NCBI GenBank assembly: GCA_013350335.1
Contig: CM023536.1
Coordinates: 9,010,207-9,074,206 of the forward strand
Source: Chimonanthus salicifolius
Lineage: Eukaryota > Streptophyta > Magnoliopsida > Laurales > Calycanthaceae
DNA: 64,000 nucleotides
Direction: 5' to 3'
The position numbers were made by a program, and so were the translations under genes. Numbering within the stretch: the first letter of the stretch is position 1; each line of letters starts with the position of its first letter. The notes under the pieces are model-generated. The model was not told the DNA's origin. It saw nothing but the letters and a program-made list of their open reading frames with translations, and ran no database searches. Positions 11,868-23,129 of this stretch are shown in pieces.

Positions 11868-12565
11868 ATGGAGAGAAAAGGTCTTATAGTTGCAAATTTG
11901 GTGGGTGTAATTTTGATGGCAATGGTGGTGGGGCAAATAAGGGCCTCGTCCGACGCCTTGCCCCCCGACACCTCACCCGACGGCATTTTTTGTATTATCC
12001 CGTGTGACGTAGCCTGTGACGCAACGTTGCATTTGCCGCCTATTTGCAATGGATTTTGTAATTGGACTTGTCAACGCATAGGCCGCTCTAAATTAAAAGC
12101 CCGTTTAAAGTGCATATTTGGCTGCACTTTAAAATCATGCATGCACCTTCAATTTGGTAATGACCTAACCTTCCTTCTCTTTTTTTTTTTTTTATAAATA
12201 ACATGAGTATTCCCACTCTATATTAATAACGTCCTAAATTTCTTTAGGTGTTGAAGAGAACAAGTTATTTTCTTTAATAAAAATAGCTTAGTGAAATGGT
12301 CAAAATACTATGGTAGTTGCTTACATCTTAATTTCTCTTCATTCCATCTTTCTAACTTCATCAGTAAGCAAAAATAGATAAATGTTTTGCAAGATCAAAA
12401 TTTTAAGATCTTGAAAAATTGATTACATGAATTTGTAATTTACTTTACACATTTCAGCCACTATCTTATGCTTATTCAATTGATTTTTTTTTTTTTTCCT
12501 TTGCAGAGGATGATGAAAGCAAGATAAGTTGCATGAAATCCTGCTACGAATCCTGCAAGAATTAA
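11868..12565 (+). CDS. Secreted 12-cysteine peptide, copy B (two exons)
   Basis: Exon 1 is 11868-12156 and exon 2 is 12507-12565, joined in phase 1 (donor G|GTAATG, acceptor TTTGCAG), giving 115 residues. Residues 1-27 form a signal peptide (hydrophobic LVGVILMAMVV, likely cleavage after QIRA). Cysteines fall in four triads: C42-C46-C50, C60-C64-C68, C82-C86-C91 and, in exon 2, C105-C109-C113. The start is the first ATG after the TATA box and lies in an agagaATGg context. Copy B has a longer Pro-rich segment after the signal (residues 28-40) than D or I, and its mature part is clearly diverged from theirs. Poly(A)-type signals follow near 12576 and 12603. The spacing recalls thionin-like or hairpin-type defence peptides, but no named family is certain. 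It is probably exported to the cell wall or a storage compartment. Confidence 0.82.
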
Positions 12566-13079
12566 TAGTCGACTCCATTGCCTTTAAATAAATATGTTTA
12601 TAGTAAATAAAACATGGGCATCAGACTCATGATCCAAGTCTTTATGTTTGTAACAAAAGGAAATGAGCATTACACACATGTTACAAGTTATGAAATGTGT
12701 GGCTCATAATTCAATAAACAGATATTAATGCATGTTCTTTGGATTTTATTCATGTCTTCTGGTTTGATAAACATTGTCGTAGAGTTTGTGGACTATATTT
12801 TGTAACAAAGTCACATACGATTAGAAATTTAAAATAAAAAAGAACATGGTCAAGCGAGGGAGTTTCACATTACTATATCCTACATATTACTGAACTATAT
12901 TTTATTCTAGACATTAGTGGAATATAATTAAGTTATGCTTCGACTACTTTGTTATTATTTTCAATATTGTTGGACTATTAGGTATATTAGATGGACTTTA
13001 ATTTTAGAAGTTGGTTGCCTTTTCATTAGTTGAATGCTTATCTACATGCAAATATAAGGTTAAATTGCATGTTTATTTG

Positions 13080-13301
13080 TAGGGATGAAACTCGTGTTGG
13101 GTCAAGTCGTGTTTTTAAAAACTCAATCCAACTTATGTCAAAATTTAATGAACTTGACTCGAATCATTCACCCAAATTACTCAATCCGATCCGACCCAAA
13201 TTTCTGACATGGGTCAACTCGAGTGTTATTTTATAACTTGGTATATTCGAATCGAATCAGATTGATTTTAAATTTCGACTTGACTCAAATTTTCACACCT
13301 A
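13080..13301. mobile_element. hAT-like MITE (GGGTCGGG family), B-unit copy
   Basis: Ortholog-like copy of the element at 611-832, with the same TAGGGATGAAAC start, same right end and same flanking 8-mers. It was carried here by the segmental duplication rather than by a new insertion. Confidence 0.6.
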
Positions 13302-13309
13302 TCTATTTA

Positions 13310-13500
13310 TAGCATGAATTTGGATTTTAAGTCCAATATAAGGCCTTGGACATCACATTCTAGTTTCAAACTTGGAGGGTTGAATTTTGATTTCAATGGT
13401 GTTTGGACAAATAAGGGCCTTATCCAAACTCCAATGCATTTCTTAAGTTCCTTGCGTTGCATTTGCCCGATGTTGTTTGCGGTGTGTTCAATGGTTTAAA
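13310..13500 (+). pseudogene. Relic exon 1 downstream of copy B
   Basis: Counterpart of 841-1015: TATA-like block, cacatt spacer and a decayed signal-peptide region ending in gacaaataagggcc. It contains a small insertion relative to the A-unit relic (cgatgttgtttgcg near 13470). There is no intact start or cysteine frame. Confidence 0.62.
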
Positions 13501-14524
13501 AATGAGGCATAATGACAGACAATACATAGATAGAGATGCCTTCAATGCCAACAAATCTTATAATTTAATTTATTTTATCACTAATATAAAATCGAAGTCC
13601 ATTAATGAATTGTTTTTTGTCTAAATCAGTGAGATTGGAAGGTTGTTAATACTAAAAATTATTTTAATTATTAAAAGTTAAGTTTCATAGACATGAATAT
13701 AAAATATAAAAATGGCAGTCCCATAAAAACATTATGAAGGAAAATCATAATGTCTACGGTGCCCCTTACTTGTTAGTTTTCAAGTTCATTGAACTAAGAC
13801 ATTGTAAATACTTATTGACCATGGCAATACATCAGAATTTTATGTAAATTTTTCTTTTAGAACATAGCTATTCTCATCCCTCATTAGAGGTTAGATTAAT
13901 TCCATGAGCATGTATAAACCTCCCAATCTATACAAATTGAAAGTCGACGATAAGTAACTCCATAGGATAGTGGTCCTAGAAAAGTTTGAGCGTAAATCGA
14001 ACTCAAGACATCTCTTAATAAGGGAACTTCTCGAATCCAACTCCCTCTAAATAGTGAATGTTGTTTCTACTATGTGTGAGTTTCTCTTTGAGATTTTTTA
14101 TAACTTTGTGTTTCAGGCTCTCTTTTCGTTCGATGAGTGTGTTGATTCCCTTCCTACAAGTAATAAGTTTGAGGTGTTGATTGTAAAGAGTGTGATTTTT
14201 CCTAATTGAGAAAGAGTCATACTTAAGTCCACTACTGAATTTGAAGTTTCAATCTATTTCTTAGAGGATCTTGAAGAAGATTCCCGATCCAATTTCATTA
14301 ACTGTTTGAATTTGAAATAGTCTCTAATTCTTTAAGTCAGCCTTCATATTTCTTGAATTTAAATTAGCAACAATCTATACCCTAAAATTCAAAGTCTGTT
14401 ACTCTAACATTCTTATTATTAGAATTTAAGATTACATAACGAGAGTTGAAGTGTTTAGGTATTAAATAAAACGTGAGGTAGTAAAAATAAATTGTAGATA
14501 AACTTGAGCAAAGAGTACAACTAG

Positions 14525-14525
<1 letters not shown>

Positions 14526-14563
<38 letters not shown>
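14526..14563. repeat. AT dinucleotide microsatellite
   Basis: About 18 uninterrupted AT units. The duplicated counterpart at 2043-2056 has about 7, so the tract changed length after the A/B duplication. Confidence 0.9.
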
Positions 14564-14566
<3 letters not shown>

Positions 14567-14886
14567 ATCTGTAACAATCCGTCACTCTAACACAATATTG
14601 TTCGTTTTGGATTTGAAAAAGTTGTACATCATTGCTTTGGTCCTGAGTGTCACATTTGGGTCCAAAATGCCTTATACTAGAAGGGAGAGGTGCTCCCTCT
14701 TATAAGCCGCAACACATTCTAATTCTTTGGACAGTATGAGACATTTTCTCTTTTATAAATACTCTCTCACAACAGAGCAATATATTTTATGTTATAATCT
14801 TATGTGAAGTTGGAGTAGAGAAAGATGAATATGTCAACTATATATGGCCACCCTATTTAAACAGCTATGGGTCTCATACTTCTATC

Positions 14887-15348
14887 CTAAGGTACAAATA
14901 TCGGCCGATACGTATCGTAGCGGCCGATATATATCGGTTTTTCAAGACCGAGTAATATCGGCCGATACGATAAGTATCGGCCGTACATACCGAATATCGG
15001 CCGATATGGCCGATATTCGGTCCGAAATATCAGCCACAATATCGGCCAATATTCATAAATATCGGTATTTAATTATTTTTTTTTAATTATTTTTTTTAAA
15101 AACACCGATACGGTTTTTTGCAGTTTTTACACGGTTTTTCACTGTTTTTTGCGGTTTTTCACGGTTTTCAATGGTTCAGGGTTCACGGGTTTCAGGGGTT
15201 CTTGCGGTTTTTCACGATTTTTCACGGTACCGATATCGGAGGAGAGAGAAAATGCCGATATCGGGATGAAAGATAAAAATATCGGCCGATATTACAGCCG
15301 ATATGCATATCGGCCGATATATCGGTTAAACCAATATTTTGGCCCCTG
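14887..15348. mobile_element. hAT-like MITE rich in TATCGGCCGATA palindromes, copy 1
   Basis: The 462-bp element is flanked by a perfect 8-bp duplication, cttctatc (14879-14886 and 15349-15356). Termini are CTAAGGTACAAATA and, read from the other end, CAGGGGCCAAAATA, an imperfect inverted repeat. Both subterminal zones are packed with palindromic ATATCGGCCGATAT-type motifs. The middle holds runs of cggttttt/cacggttttt and the block ccgatatcggaggagagag. There is no coding capacity. The 8-bp duplication and CAGGGG-type end fit the hAT superfamily, and the palindromes may be transposase-binding sites. Confidence 0.85.
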
Positions 15349-15356
15349 CTTCTATC

Positions 15357-16092
15357 CCCTTTTTATCAAATGGTTGAAGTTCAATCGAACACTACCGCAA
15401 ATTGGTTTTTATTAGGTTGTCACTAATATCTTTTAATTTAGTCATTAATTTTTTTAGGATGAAAATACTCAAGATTCTATCTCTCTCTCGATATGAGGAC
15501 ATTGGAAAAAACTCTATAATGAAATTATAATAATAAATTTGATCTCACAAGCTTCGTGATAAGCTGATCATGATTATTCTATTTAGAGGTATTTTCATAT
15601 CTTTGGGGACACTCATGTTTATATTTTCTATACATTGAAATCGAAATGAAAAGTCCTTTGTGTTTAATGGAAAGTAGATTTAAATGGGCAAAGATTAGGT
15701 TTGATATAAGTAAATCGATTGATTAAGTTCAAATTGTTTTGACACATTTGTTTTAATATGGGCATAATTAAGCTATTAATTTGCAGATGAGGTTTGAATT
15801 TAAAGAAGAAGATAAAACCACACACATTCGCAAGTCGTGGAGGCTCCTATGTTTATTTAGAATGGTAGATAAATGATGCACATGAAGATAGATAAGACCC
15901 ATCACTCGTATATTCAGATTGGAGAATCTAGATTGATAAGAAACATTAAAAAGCCTAACCAACCAGATTTGGAGGGGTTGGCCGGATGGCCAAGAACCCG
16001 CTTTTGCAAGTGGAGGTGTTATATTTAATAGACACTCAACTTCGTACGGCCACTCCGATTGAACTTATTTAATGTGTGTGGATTAATAGGTT
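15357..16092. other. Ancestral unit flank without a gene
   Basis: Sequence shared with 37840-38350 and 59580-60110 (for example the cattcgcaagtcgtggaggct block near 15825). It is interrupted by the Copia element at 16098. No gene seen. Confidence 0.6.
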
Positions 16093-17000
16093 TTCACTGT
16101 TAGAATAGGATTATATTACTTGTATAGGGGTAACTTAGTCATTTTATTCCTCTTTTATTTAGAGTTTACTTTGTATATATTATTGTCTTAATGGAATGCA
16201 AAACTATGCTTTTTTGGATTCTATCATGGTATCAAGAGCCAATGGTTCTTGCATCTAATCTTTAGGGATCCGTTTTGAATTTTTCGATCGGGTTCCGATC
16301 GACGTTTGATCTGAATTTGTCAAGCAGCAGATTTTCGTCTTCCCGTTTTTTGTTTTAGTCTGATTTTCATACAGATGCGCCCTTCCGCATCTGCACGGCC
16401 GACTCCCCTCCGGGCGACTCCCTTCGACGTTGCCGCACTCTGTTTGCACAGCCCAGTTTCGCCAGCCTCTCCATCGGAGTCATCGCCGCTCGCTACCCTC
16501 CCTCTCTGCACAACCCCGACTTGTCGTCTTCAGATCTGTCGGACGCCTCTTCCCTGTTTTCAGATCCGCCTGAGTTCTGCAGTGTGGTTGAGATCTGCCG
16601 TTTTGAACCCTCTGCTGCTGCCATGCTCTCGCCATTCTTCTCAGATTCGCCGCCTGAGCTCACGGTTTCTGATCGGCTTCTCCACTCGGATTTCACTGCT
16701 TCAGCCGTGTCCCTGCGTTGCCTTTGCCACTGCCACTTCCGCATCTCTGCCTTCCGGCGCTCCAGCTCTGCCATCTCCGCGCCGGTTCTCCGATATGCGG
16801 TGATTTCTTCACCGATTTGGACGTGACTCACTGTTCATCGTGCCCCACCCCCCTGCATCCGCCGCCATTGCAGATGACGATCTCCTGTTTGCATCCGCCC
16901 TCTGCTGAGTTTCCGCTATCAGCCCCTCTCATTTTGGTGTTTTTTTTTTAGGACACGTTGGATTTTTCAAGCTTCTTATTTTGGTGGTGAGAGTTTGACA

Positions 17001-17639
17001 ATGGCCGGTGAACGTGATGATTCCCTCCAGGCAATTAGTGTGAAGCTCACTGACAGCACATATACTTATTGGGCATATGTTATAAGAAATTTTTTGACCG
17101 GCAAGAATATGTGGGGTTATGTCTCTGGGGATATTGTTCCTCCTACAGACCCTAAGGCTGCCGACTATGCTGCTTCACTGGTTACTTGGACCACCCGTAA
17201 TTCTAAAATTATCACGTGGATCAATAATTCAGTTGAGCTCTCCATTGGGATGCAACTTGCGAAGTTTTCTACCGCGCAAGAGATTTGGGATCATTTAGAG
17301 AGACTGTATACGCAGTCCAACTTCGCTAAGAGATATCAACTTGAGAATGATATTCGCTCAGTTAGACAGGGGGATATGAGCATTCAACAATTTTATTCAG
17401 TCATGACTGGCTTTTGGGATCAACTTGCATTAACTGAGCCCGCATGCCTTAGTTCTTTTCCACTTTATTGCACTTATAGAGAAGAAGGGCGACTCGTTCA
17501 ATTTTTTACTGCGCGTCGAGATGACTTTGAAGCACTTTGGGGCTCTATTCTTCATCGTAATCCCCTTCCCTCTGTTGATGCAGTGGTTCATGAACTCATA
17601 GCTGAAGAATGGCGACAATCATTTTCTTTCTCTGCCTAG
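17001..17639 (+). pseudogene. Copia gag, N-terminal part, frameshifted at the end
   Basis: Starts at ATG 17001 after the GC-rich leader. The product begins like plant Copia gag proteins (residues 10-35 around the YTYWAYVIRNFL segment) and continues with the helical retrotransposon gag region (EIWDHLERLYTQSN, then MSIQQFYSVMTGFWDQL). Sequence after AEEWRQS shifts frame near 17620 and hits TAG at 17637. The expected continuation is in another frame. It would form the capsid-like particle that packages element RNA. Confidence 0.85.
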
Positions 17640-18195
17640 TCAGACTGTTTTAGCTGTGCCATTCCGGTCTTCATCTAGCTCTCAGAGTCGACAGTGCCAA
17701 GGTGGGAGAGTTGCCACTACTGAGTGTCGTTATTGTAAACAGAAAGGTCACTGGAAGGCCCAACGTCCTTTGTTATTGAAAAGCCAGCAACAACAACAAT
17801 AACACGTGCCGCTTCCTAGGTCACATCGCATTGCTACTGTTGTTTCGTCTGGGGATGTGGCATCACCTTTACCTCCTTCTGTTTCCACACCAGCGAATGC
17901 GGCATCACCTTCGACTCCTTCCATCTCCACCCTTGCAGACCAGTTGCAGCAGTTCCTCTCTTCTCACCAGCCTAATGCATTGTCTTCTCTAGGTTTGACT
18001 CATTCAGCATCTTCAGGTATTTCACCTTCTACTTGGGTCTTTGACTCCAGAGCTACTCATCACATGACTCATGATGTTGCTTTATTCACATCTTTATCTC
18101 CTTCTTCATCACATGTTTGTCTTAACTGCCAATGGTGCTTCCTTGCCCTTCGCAGGGGTTGGTTCCATTATGTCCTCTTCTTTGCATCTTTCTGA
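17640..18195 (+). pseudogene. Copia zinc knuckle and protease, damaged
   Basis: In the shifted frame, the zinc-knuckle region (around 17720-17765) reads C-x2-C-x4-H but the last cysteine is replaced by Arg. A TAA follows near 17801. The protease motif WVFDSRATHHMTHD (about 18034-18075) has Arg in place of the conserved Gly of D-S/T-G. A further frameshift near 18105 separates it from the integrase frame. Confidence 0.8.
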
Positions 18196-19258
18196 TGTTT
18201 ATTGCATACCTCATCTTACTCTGAATTTGATTTCTATCAGTCAAGTATGTGACTCTGGCTATATTGTTAATTTTTCTCCCACTTCGTGTTCTGTGCAGGA
18301 TACTCATTCCAAGAGGCTGATTGGGACTGGCTATAGAGAAGGAGGATTATATGTCTTAGAGCGGCTCCATGTTCCTGCTATCGCTGCCTCTTCAGTTGAT
18401 TTATCATCTTTTCGTTTGAGTCCCACTTCATCCAGTTTTTATTTGTGGCATTCTCGCCTTGTTCATGTTTCTAGTTCCCGTTTAAAGTATTTAACTTCTA
18501 CAGGAGCTTTAGGAAGTTTAAATAATAGTGATATTTCTGATTGCAGTGGATGTAAACTTGCAAAGTTTTCTGCATTGCCTTTTAATAAACGTTCATCTAT
18601 TTCTCTTGCTTCTTTTGATTTAATTCATTATGATGTGTGGGGACCAGCACTTCTTCTCACCAAAGGGGGGTCTTGATATTATGTCTCCTTTATTGATGAC
18701 TGTTCCCGTTTTTGTTGGATTTATTTGATGAAACGTTGATCTGAATTTCTTACAATCTTTCAAACGTTTCGTGCCCTCATTCGCACACAGTTCTCTGCTA
18801 CTATTAAATGCTTTAGAGGTGATTTGGGTGGCGAGTATACCTCTGGTGCTTTCTCTAATTTGCTTGCCTCAGATGAGACTGTTCATCAGTCCTCTTGTAC
18901 TGACACTCCCCAGCAAAATGGGATTGCAGAGAGAAAACATCGGCACATCATTGGAGCTGCTCGATCTCTGTTACTCTCTGCTAGTGTTCCTAGCCTCTTT
19001 TGGGGAGAAACGGTTCTTACTGCGACTCATGTGATTAACAGAATCCCTTCTGTTATCACTTCTGGTAAATCTCCATTTGAACGTTTATATGGCAAAATTC
19101 CAAACTATTTCTCCTTGAAAGTTTTTGGTTGTGCATGTTTTGTCCTTCATCCGCACAATGAGCGCACAAAATTATCTACTCGGTCTGCACTGTGAATTTT
19201 TCTTGGTTATGGTGAGGGTCAAAAGGGATATCGCTGTTATGATCTCACTGCACAGAAG
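18150..19258 (+). pseudogene. Copia integrase with three in-frame stops
   Basis: The HHCC zinc-binding region (WHSRLVHVS..., then CSGCKLAK near 18545-18565) is followed by the core (DVWGPA near 18630; FIDDCSRF; D and E residues around GDLGGEY and TPQQNGIAERKHR near 18800-18940) and the GKSPFERLYGK tail. Stops lie at 18674-18676, 18737-18739 and 19193-19195, all in one frame. The catalytic segment is otherwise well conserved. Confidence 0.87.
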
Positions 19259-21190
19259 TTGTATGTCTCACGTCATGTTGCTTTTATTGAACATATTCCT
19301 TTCTATTTTGTTCCTTCACATTCTAACACTCTTGGTATGTCTGAACTTCTTTATATTGACCCCTTCTCTCATATTGATGATTTGTCTGTGTCTGATCCTG
19401 TTCCTGTTTTGCCTAACTCTGCTCCTTCTATTTCTTCTACTCCTATTGAAGTTTTGCCCTCTACAGATATTTCTCCTCCCTCTCCTACAGCTGCCTCTCC
19501 TTCGACTTCTGCTGATGAGGATCTTGCTACTTCTCGTTATCCTCCACGAATCCGTAAGCCTCCTACTCGATTTGGTTATTCTTTTGATGACTTTGCTTAT
19601 TCATGTTATTCCTCTTCATTTTCTTCGTTTCTCACATCCATTCATACTCTCTCTAAACCAACCTCCTATAAGGAGGCTCTTTGTGATCCTTTATGGCAAC
19701 AGGCAATGGATGAGGAACTTTTTGCATTACACAAGACTGGTACGTGGGAGTTGGTAGCTCTTCCTCTAACCAAACGTGCAATTGGTTGCAAATGGGTGTA
19801 TAAGATTAAGACCAGGTCTGATGGTTCTGTGGAGCGATATAAGGCTCGATTGGTTGCTAAGGGTTTTAGTCAGGAATATGGTATTAATTACGAGGAGACC
19901 TTTGCCCCTGTTGCGAAGATGACTTCTGTTCGCACTTTACTTGCGGTTTCTTCAGTTCGTCAATGGTCTCTGTCGCAGATGGATGTTAAAAATGCATTTC
20001 TGAATGGTAATCTCGCTGAAGAAGTTTATATGCTTCCTCCTCCAGGTGTTGTTCATCATCCTGGGGACATTTGCAGACTCCGAAAGGCCTTATATGGTCT
20101 CAAACAAGCACCGCGAGCATGGTTTGACAAGTTCTCCACAGTGATTGAGTCTCTTGGCTTTCACTCCAGTGCTCATGACTCTGCTTTATTTGTTCACTCC
20201 ACCTCTGCTGGTCGTATTCTTCTCCTTTTGTATGTTGATGATATGATCTTGACAGGTGATGATCTTGATGGTATTGCCCTGTTAAAGTTACAATTGCACA
20301 ACACGTTTGACATGAAAGACTTGGGGCCCTTGAGATATTTTCTCGGGATAGAAGTTGCCTCTTCACCGAAGGATTATCTTCTCTCTCAATTTAAGTATGC
20401 TGCTGATGTTCTTCGAAGAGCTCGTATTACTGACACCAGACTGTTGGCAACGCCTTTAGAGCTCAATGTTCATTACACTTCCTCTGATGGTGTGCCTTTG
20501 TCGGATCCCACTCTATATCGCATTACAGTCGGAAGTTTAGTTTATCTCACCATTACGCGGCCTGACATTGCCTATGCCGTTCATATTGTGAGTCAGTTTA
20601 TCTCTTCACCCACCACTGTTCATTGGGCAGCTGTTCTTCGCATTTTGCGATATCTTCGAGGTACTTTATATCAGAGTTTGTTATTGCCTTCGTCATCTAC
20701 TTTGGAGCTCCGTGCCTTCTCTGATGCTGGATGGGCCGGTGATCCTTCTGATCGCAAATCTACTACTGGCTTTTGTGTTTTCTTGGGTGATTCTCTCATT
20801 TCATGGAAAAGCAAGAAGCAGGATGTTGTTGCTCGTTCATCTGCTGAAGCTGAGTATAGGGCTATGGCTTCTACCACAGCTGAGATCGTTTGGCTTCGTT
20901 GGTTACTTGCAGACATAGGTGTCTCTCTCTCTGCACCTATGCCGATGTATTGTGATAATAAGAGTGCTATTCAAATAGCACATAACTCCGTCTTTCATGA
21001 GTGTACCAAGCATATTGAGTTGGACTGTCACTTTGTGCGTCATCATCTTCAGCTTGGTACTGTTTCTCTTCCATTTGTCCCTTCTGCCTTGCAACTGGCT
21101 GACTTCTTCACGAAGTCTCATACCATTTCACGCTTTGCATTTCTTCGTAGCAAACTTTCAATGCTTACCACTGTAACATCGTCAGTTTGA
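19259..21190 (+). pseudogene. Copia reverse transcriptase and RNase H, open frame
   Basis: An open frame of 643 codons covers the integrase-RT linker (Ser/Pro-rich), the RT domain ([44 protein letters not shown], catalytic YVDDM near 20230-20245) and Copia RNase H ([52 protein letters not shown]). It ends just before the 3' LTR. It lacks its own upstream start because of the stop at 19193, so it is part of a broken polyprotein even though this portion is intact. Confidence 0.9.
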
Positions 21191-21331
21191 CGCCGGGTGT
21201 TAGATTAGGATTATATTACTTGTATAGGGGTAACTTGGTCATTTTATTCCTCTTTTATTTAGAGTTTACTTTGTATATATTATTGTCTTAATGGAATGCA
21301 AAACTATGCTTTTTTGGATTCTATCATTCAC

Positions 21332-21640
21332 ATGCCTCAAGAATTAGTAGGGTGAGATTCTTAGACACCTAACTTAAAAGCAAATTAGACAGGCTTTCAA
21401 ATAATCCTTTTCACGCCGATATCTCCGCTTATATATTTCTCTCTCTTGGCCGGTTTTTGTTTTTTTTAAAAAAAGATTCCAAAAAATTACAGAAAACTTA
21501 GAAAATTATGAGCTTTATGAATATGCAATTTTTTCATTAAATACCTGTCATTTTAATGATCAAATGTCATTTTCAAGATACGACATCAAGAACTTGAAAA
21601 ATTAATAACAAAATGATGGAAAATTACAATAAAGTATAAA
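21332..21640. other. Unit flank without a gene
   Basis: Host sequence resuming after the Copia element (catgcctcaagaattag), paralogous to 38315-38400. Nothing coding is seen. Confidence 0.55.
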
Positions 21641-22740
21641 ACTTAGGAAAAAATTGAAGAAATATTTTGATAGTTTATAGACCTAGTTTTTGATAATTTA
21701 TCATCATCTTTGAAATTTGAAAAGTCACCTTTTGTTTTGAAAAATCAAATTTTATGATAATTATTATCATTTTTGAAATTTGAAAAGTCGCCAATTTTTT
21801 TAAAAAAATGATTTTAGAAATTTAATCCATATTAAATGTGTCTAATAAATTTTCGAGCAAATTGGGTGATAATTAATTATCATTTTTGAAATTCGAAATT
21901 TCACCAAAGTTTTTTAAAATGATTTTGGAAATTTAATCCGTATTAAATGTAGCTAATAAATTTTCCATCGAATTGGGTGATAATTTATTATCATTTTTGA
22001 AATTTTAAAATTCACCATATTTTTTTAAAAAAAAAACGGAATTTGGTGATAATTATTATCATTTTTTAAATTTGAAAAGTCACCAAATTTTTTGAAAAAA
22101 TGATTTTGGAAATTTAATCCATACTAAATGTGGCTAATAAATTTTCCATCAAATCGGGTATTAATTTATTATCATTTATGAAATTTGAAAAGTCATCTAA
22201 TTTTTTTAAAAATAAAATTTGGTGATAATTATTATCATTTTTGAAATTTGAAAAGTCACTTATTCTTTTTAAAAAATCGAATTTGGTTATAATTATTATC
22301 ATTTTTGAAATTGAAAAATCACCTTTTTTTTTTTTGAAAAAATGAGTTTGGTAATTTAATCCGTATTAAATGTGGCTAAGAAATTTTCCATTCGAATTGG
22401 GTGATAATTTATTATCAACCTAATTTTTTCAAAAATCGAATTTGGTCATAATTATTATCATTTTCAAAATTTGAGATGTCACCTAAATTTTGAAAAAAAA
22501 AAAAAAACGATTTTGGAAATTTTATCCATATTAAATGTAGTTAATAAATTTTCTATCGAATTGGGTGACAATCTATCATCTTTTTTTAAAAGTTTGAAGA
22601 TTACCCAATTTTAAAAAAATAATTAATTTGGTGATAATTATTAACATGTTTGAAATTTAAAAAGTCACCAAAGTATTTGAGAAAATGATTTTTGAAACTT
22701 CATCACTATTAAATGTGACTAATCAATTTCATCCAATTTT
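21640..22740. repeat. AT-rich tandem array with two alternating half-units
   Basis: Repeats of gataattattatcatttttg with gaaatttgaaaagtcacc alternate with ggaaatttaatccatattaa followed by atgtggctaataaattttc. At least six copies of each occur, with a variable period of about 105-180 bp. They are diverged from one another and separated by A or T runs. No coding capacity. This looks like a local minisatellite. Confidence 0.82.
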
Positions 22741-23129
22741 TTTTTTTTTAATTTTCTTGACCGATACTTTAAAAAAAATAAATCCCAAAATAATATTAAA
22801 TAATATCTGCTGTTATCTGACTGATAGTATCATCCGATATTATTTTCATACGGCCAATATATATTGTCCTTTTAAATACCTGCTGTTTTACTTAACTATC
22901 TTCTGACCAATTGAACCGCATTAACCCGTACCGATTTGTTTCGGATGGGAATGCATTACAGCCCAGATGGGAAGTGGGGTCCTACAGCTCATTTAGCTTT
23001 GGATTTTTATTTTATTCCTGTTTTCTGGCCGTTTGTTGGTGCCTCTTTATGAATTTTTTTTTTTTTTGTTTTTATTTTTCGAATTTAGTGTGGAAAATTG
23101 TGGGATAACTGGCTGGTGTGGTGTGTTGT

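Larger units (their letters stand above)
12467..14667 (+). repeat. Segmental duplication, right copy (partner 1-2160)
   Basis: Direct copy of the left-edge segment, including exon 2 of copy B, its 3' flank, a MITE (13080-13301), a relic exon 1 (13310-13500) and the AT-rich flank up to gggtccaaaa. Beyond 14667 it continues with unit sequence related to 36900 onward. Homology at the left extends past the window edge, so this is a minimum size. Confidence 0.9.
16098..21326 (+). mobile_element. Full-length Ty1/Copia retrotransposon, young but coding-defective
   Basis: The LTRs (16098-16226 and 21198-21326, 129 bp each) differ at only two positions. A perfect 5-bp target duplication, ttcac, flanks the element (16093-16097, 21327-21331). 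The primer site tggtatcaagagcc follows the 5' LTR directly. Internal order is gag, protease, integrase, reverse transcriptase, RNase H, the Copia order. The host sequence reads continuously across the insertion in the paralogous units near 38310-38340. The coding part has at least two frameshifts and several stops (see the sub-entries), so this copy is not autonomous. It has a long GC-rich leader (16230-17000). Confidence 0.95.

Noticed and set aside
14887..15348. Possible CRISPR-like or satellite array of TATCGGCCGATA motifs
   Set aside because: Spacing is irregular, the organism is a plant, and matching ends with 8-bp duplications show a transposon.
16375..16831. Several open frames on both strands in GC-rich sequence
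   Set aside because: This is the untranslated leader of the Copia element. High GC alone explains the open frames.
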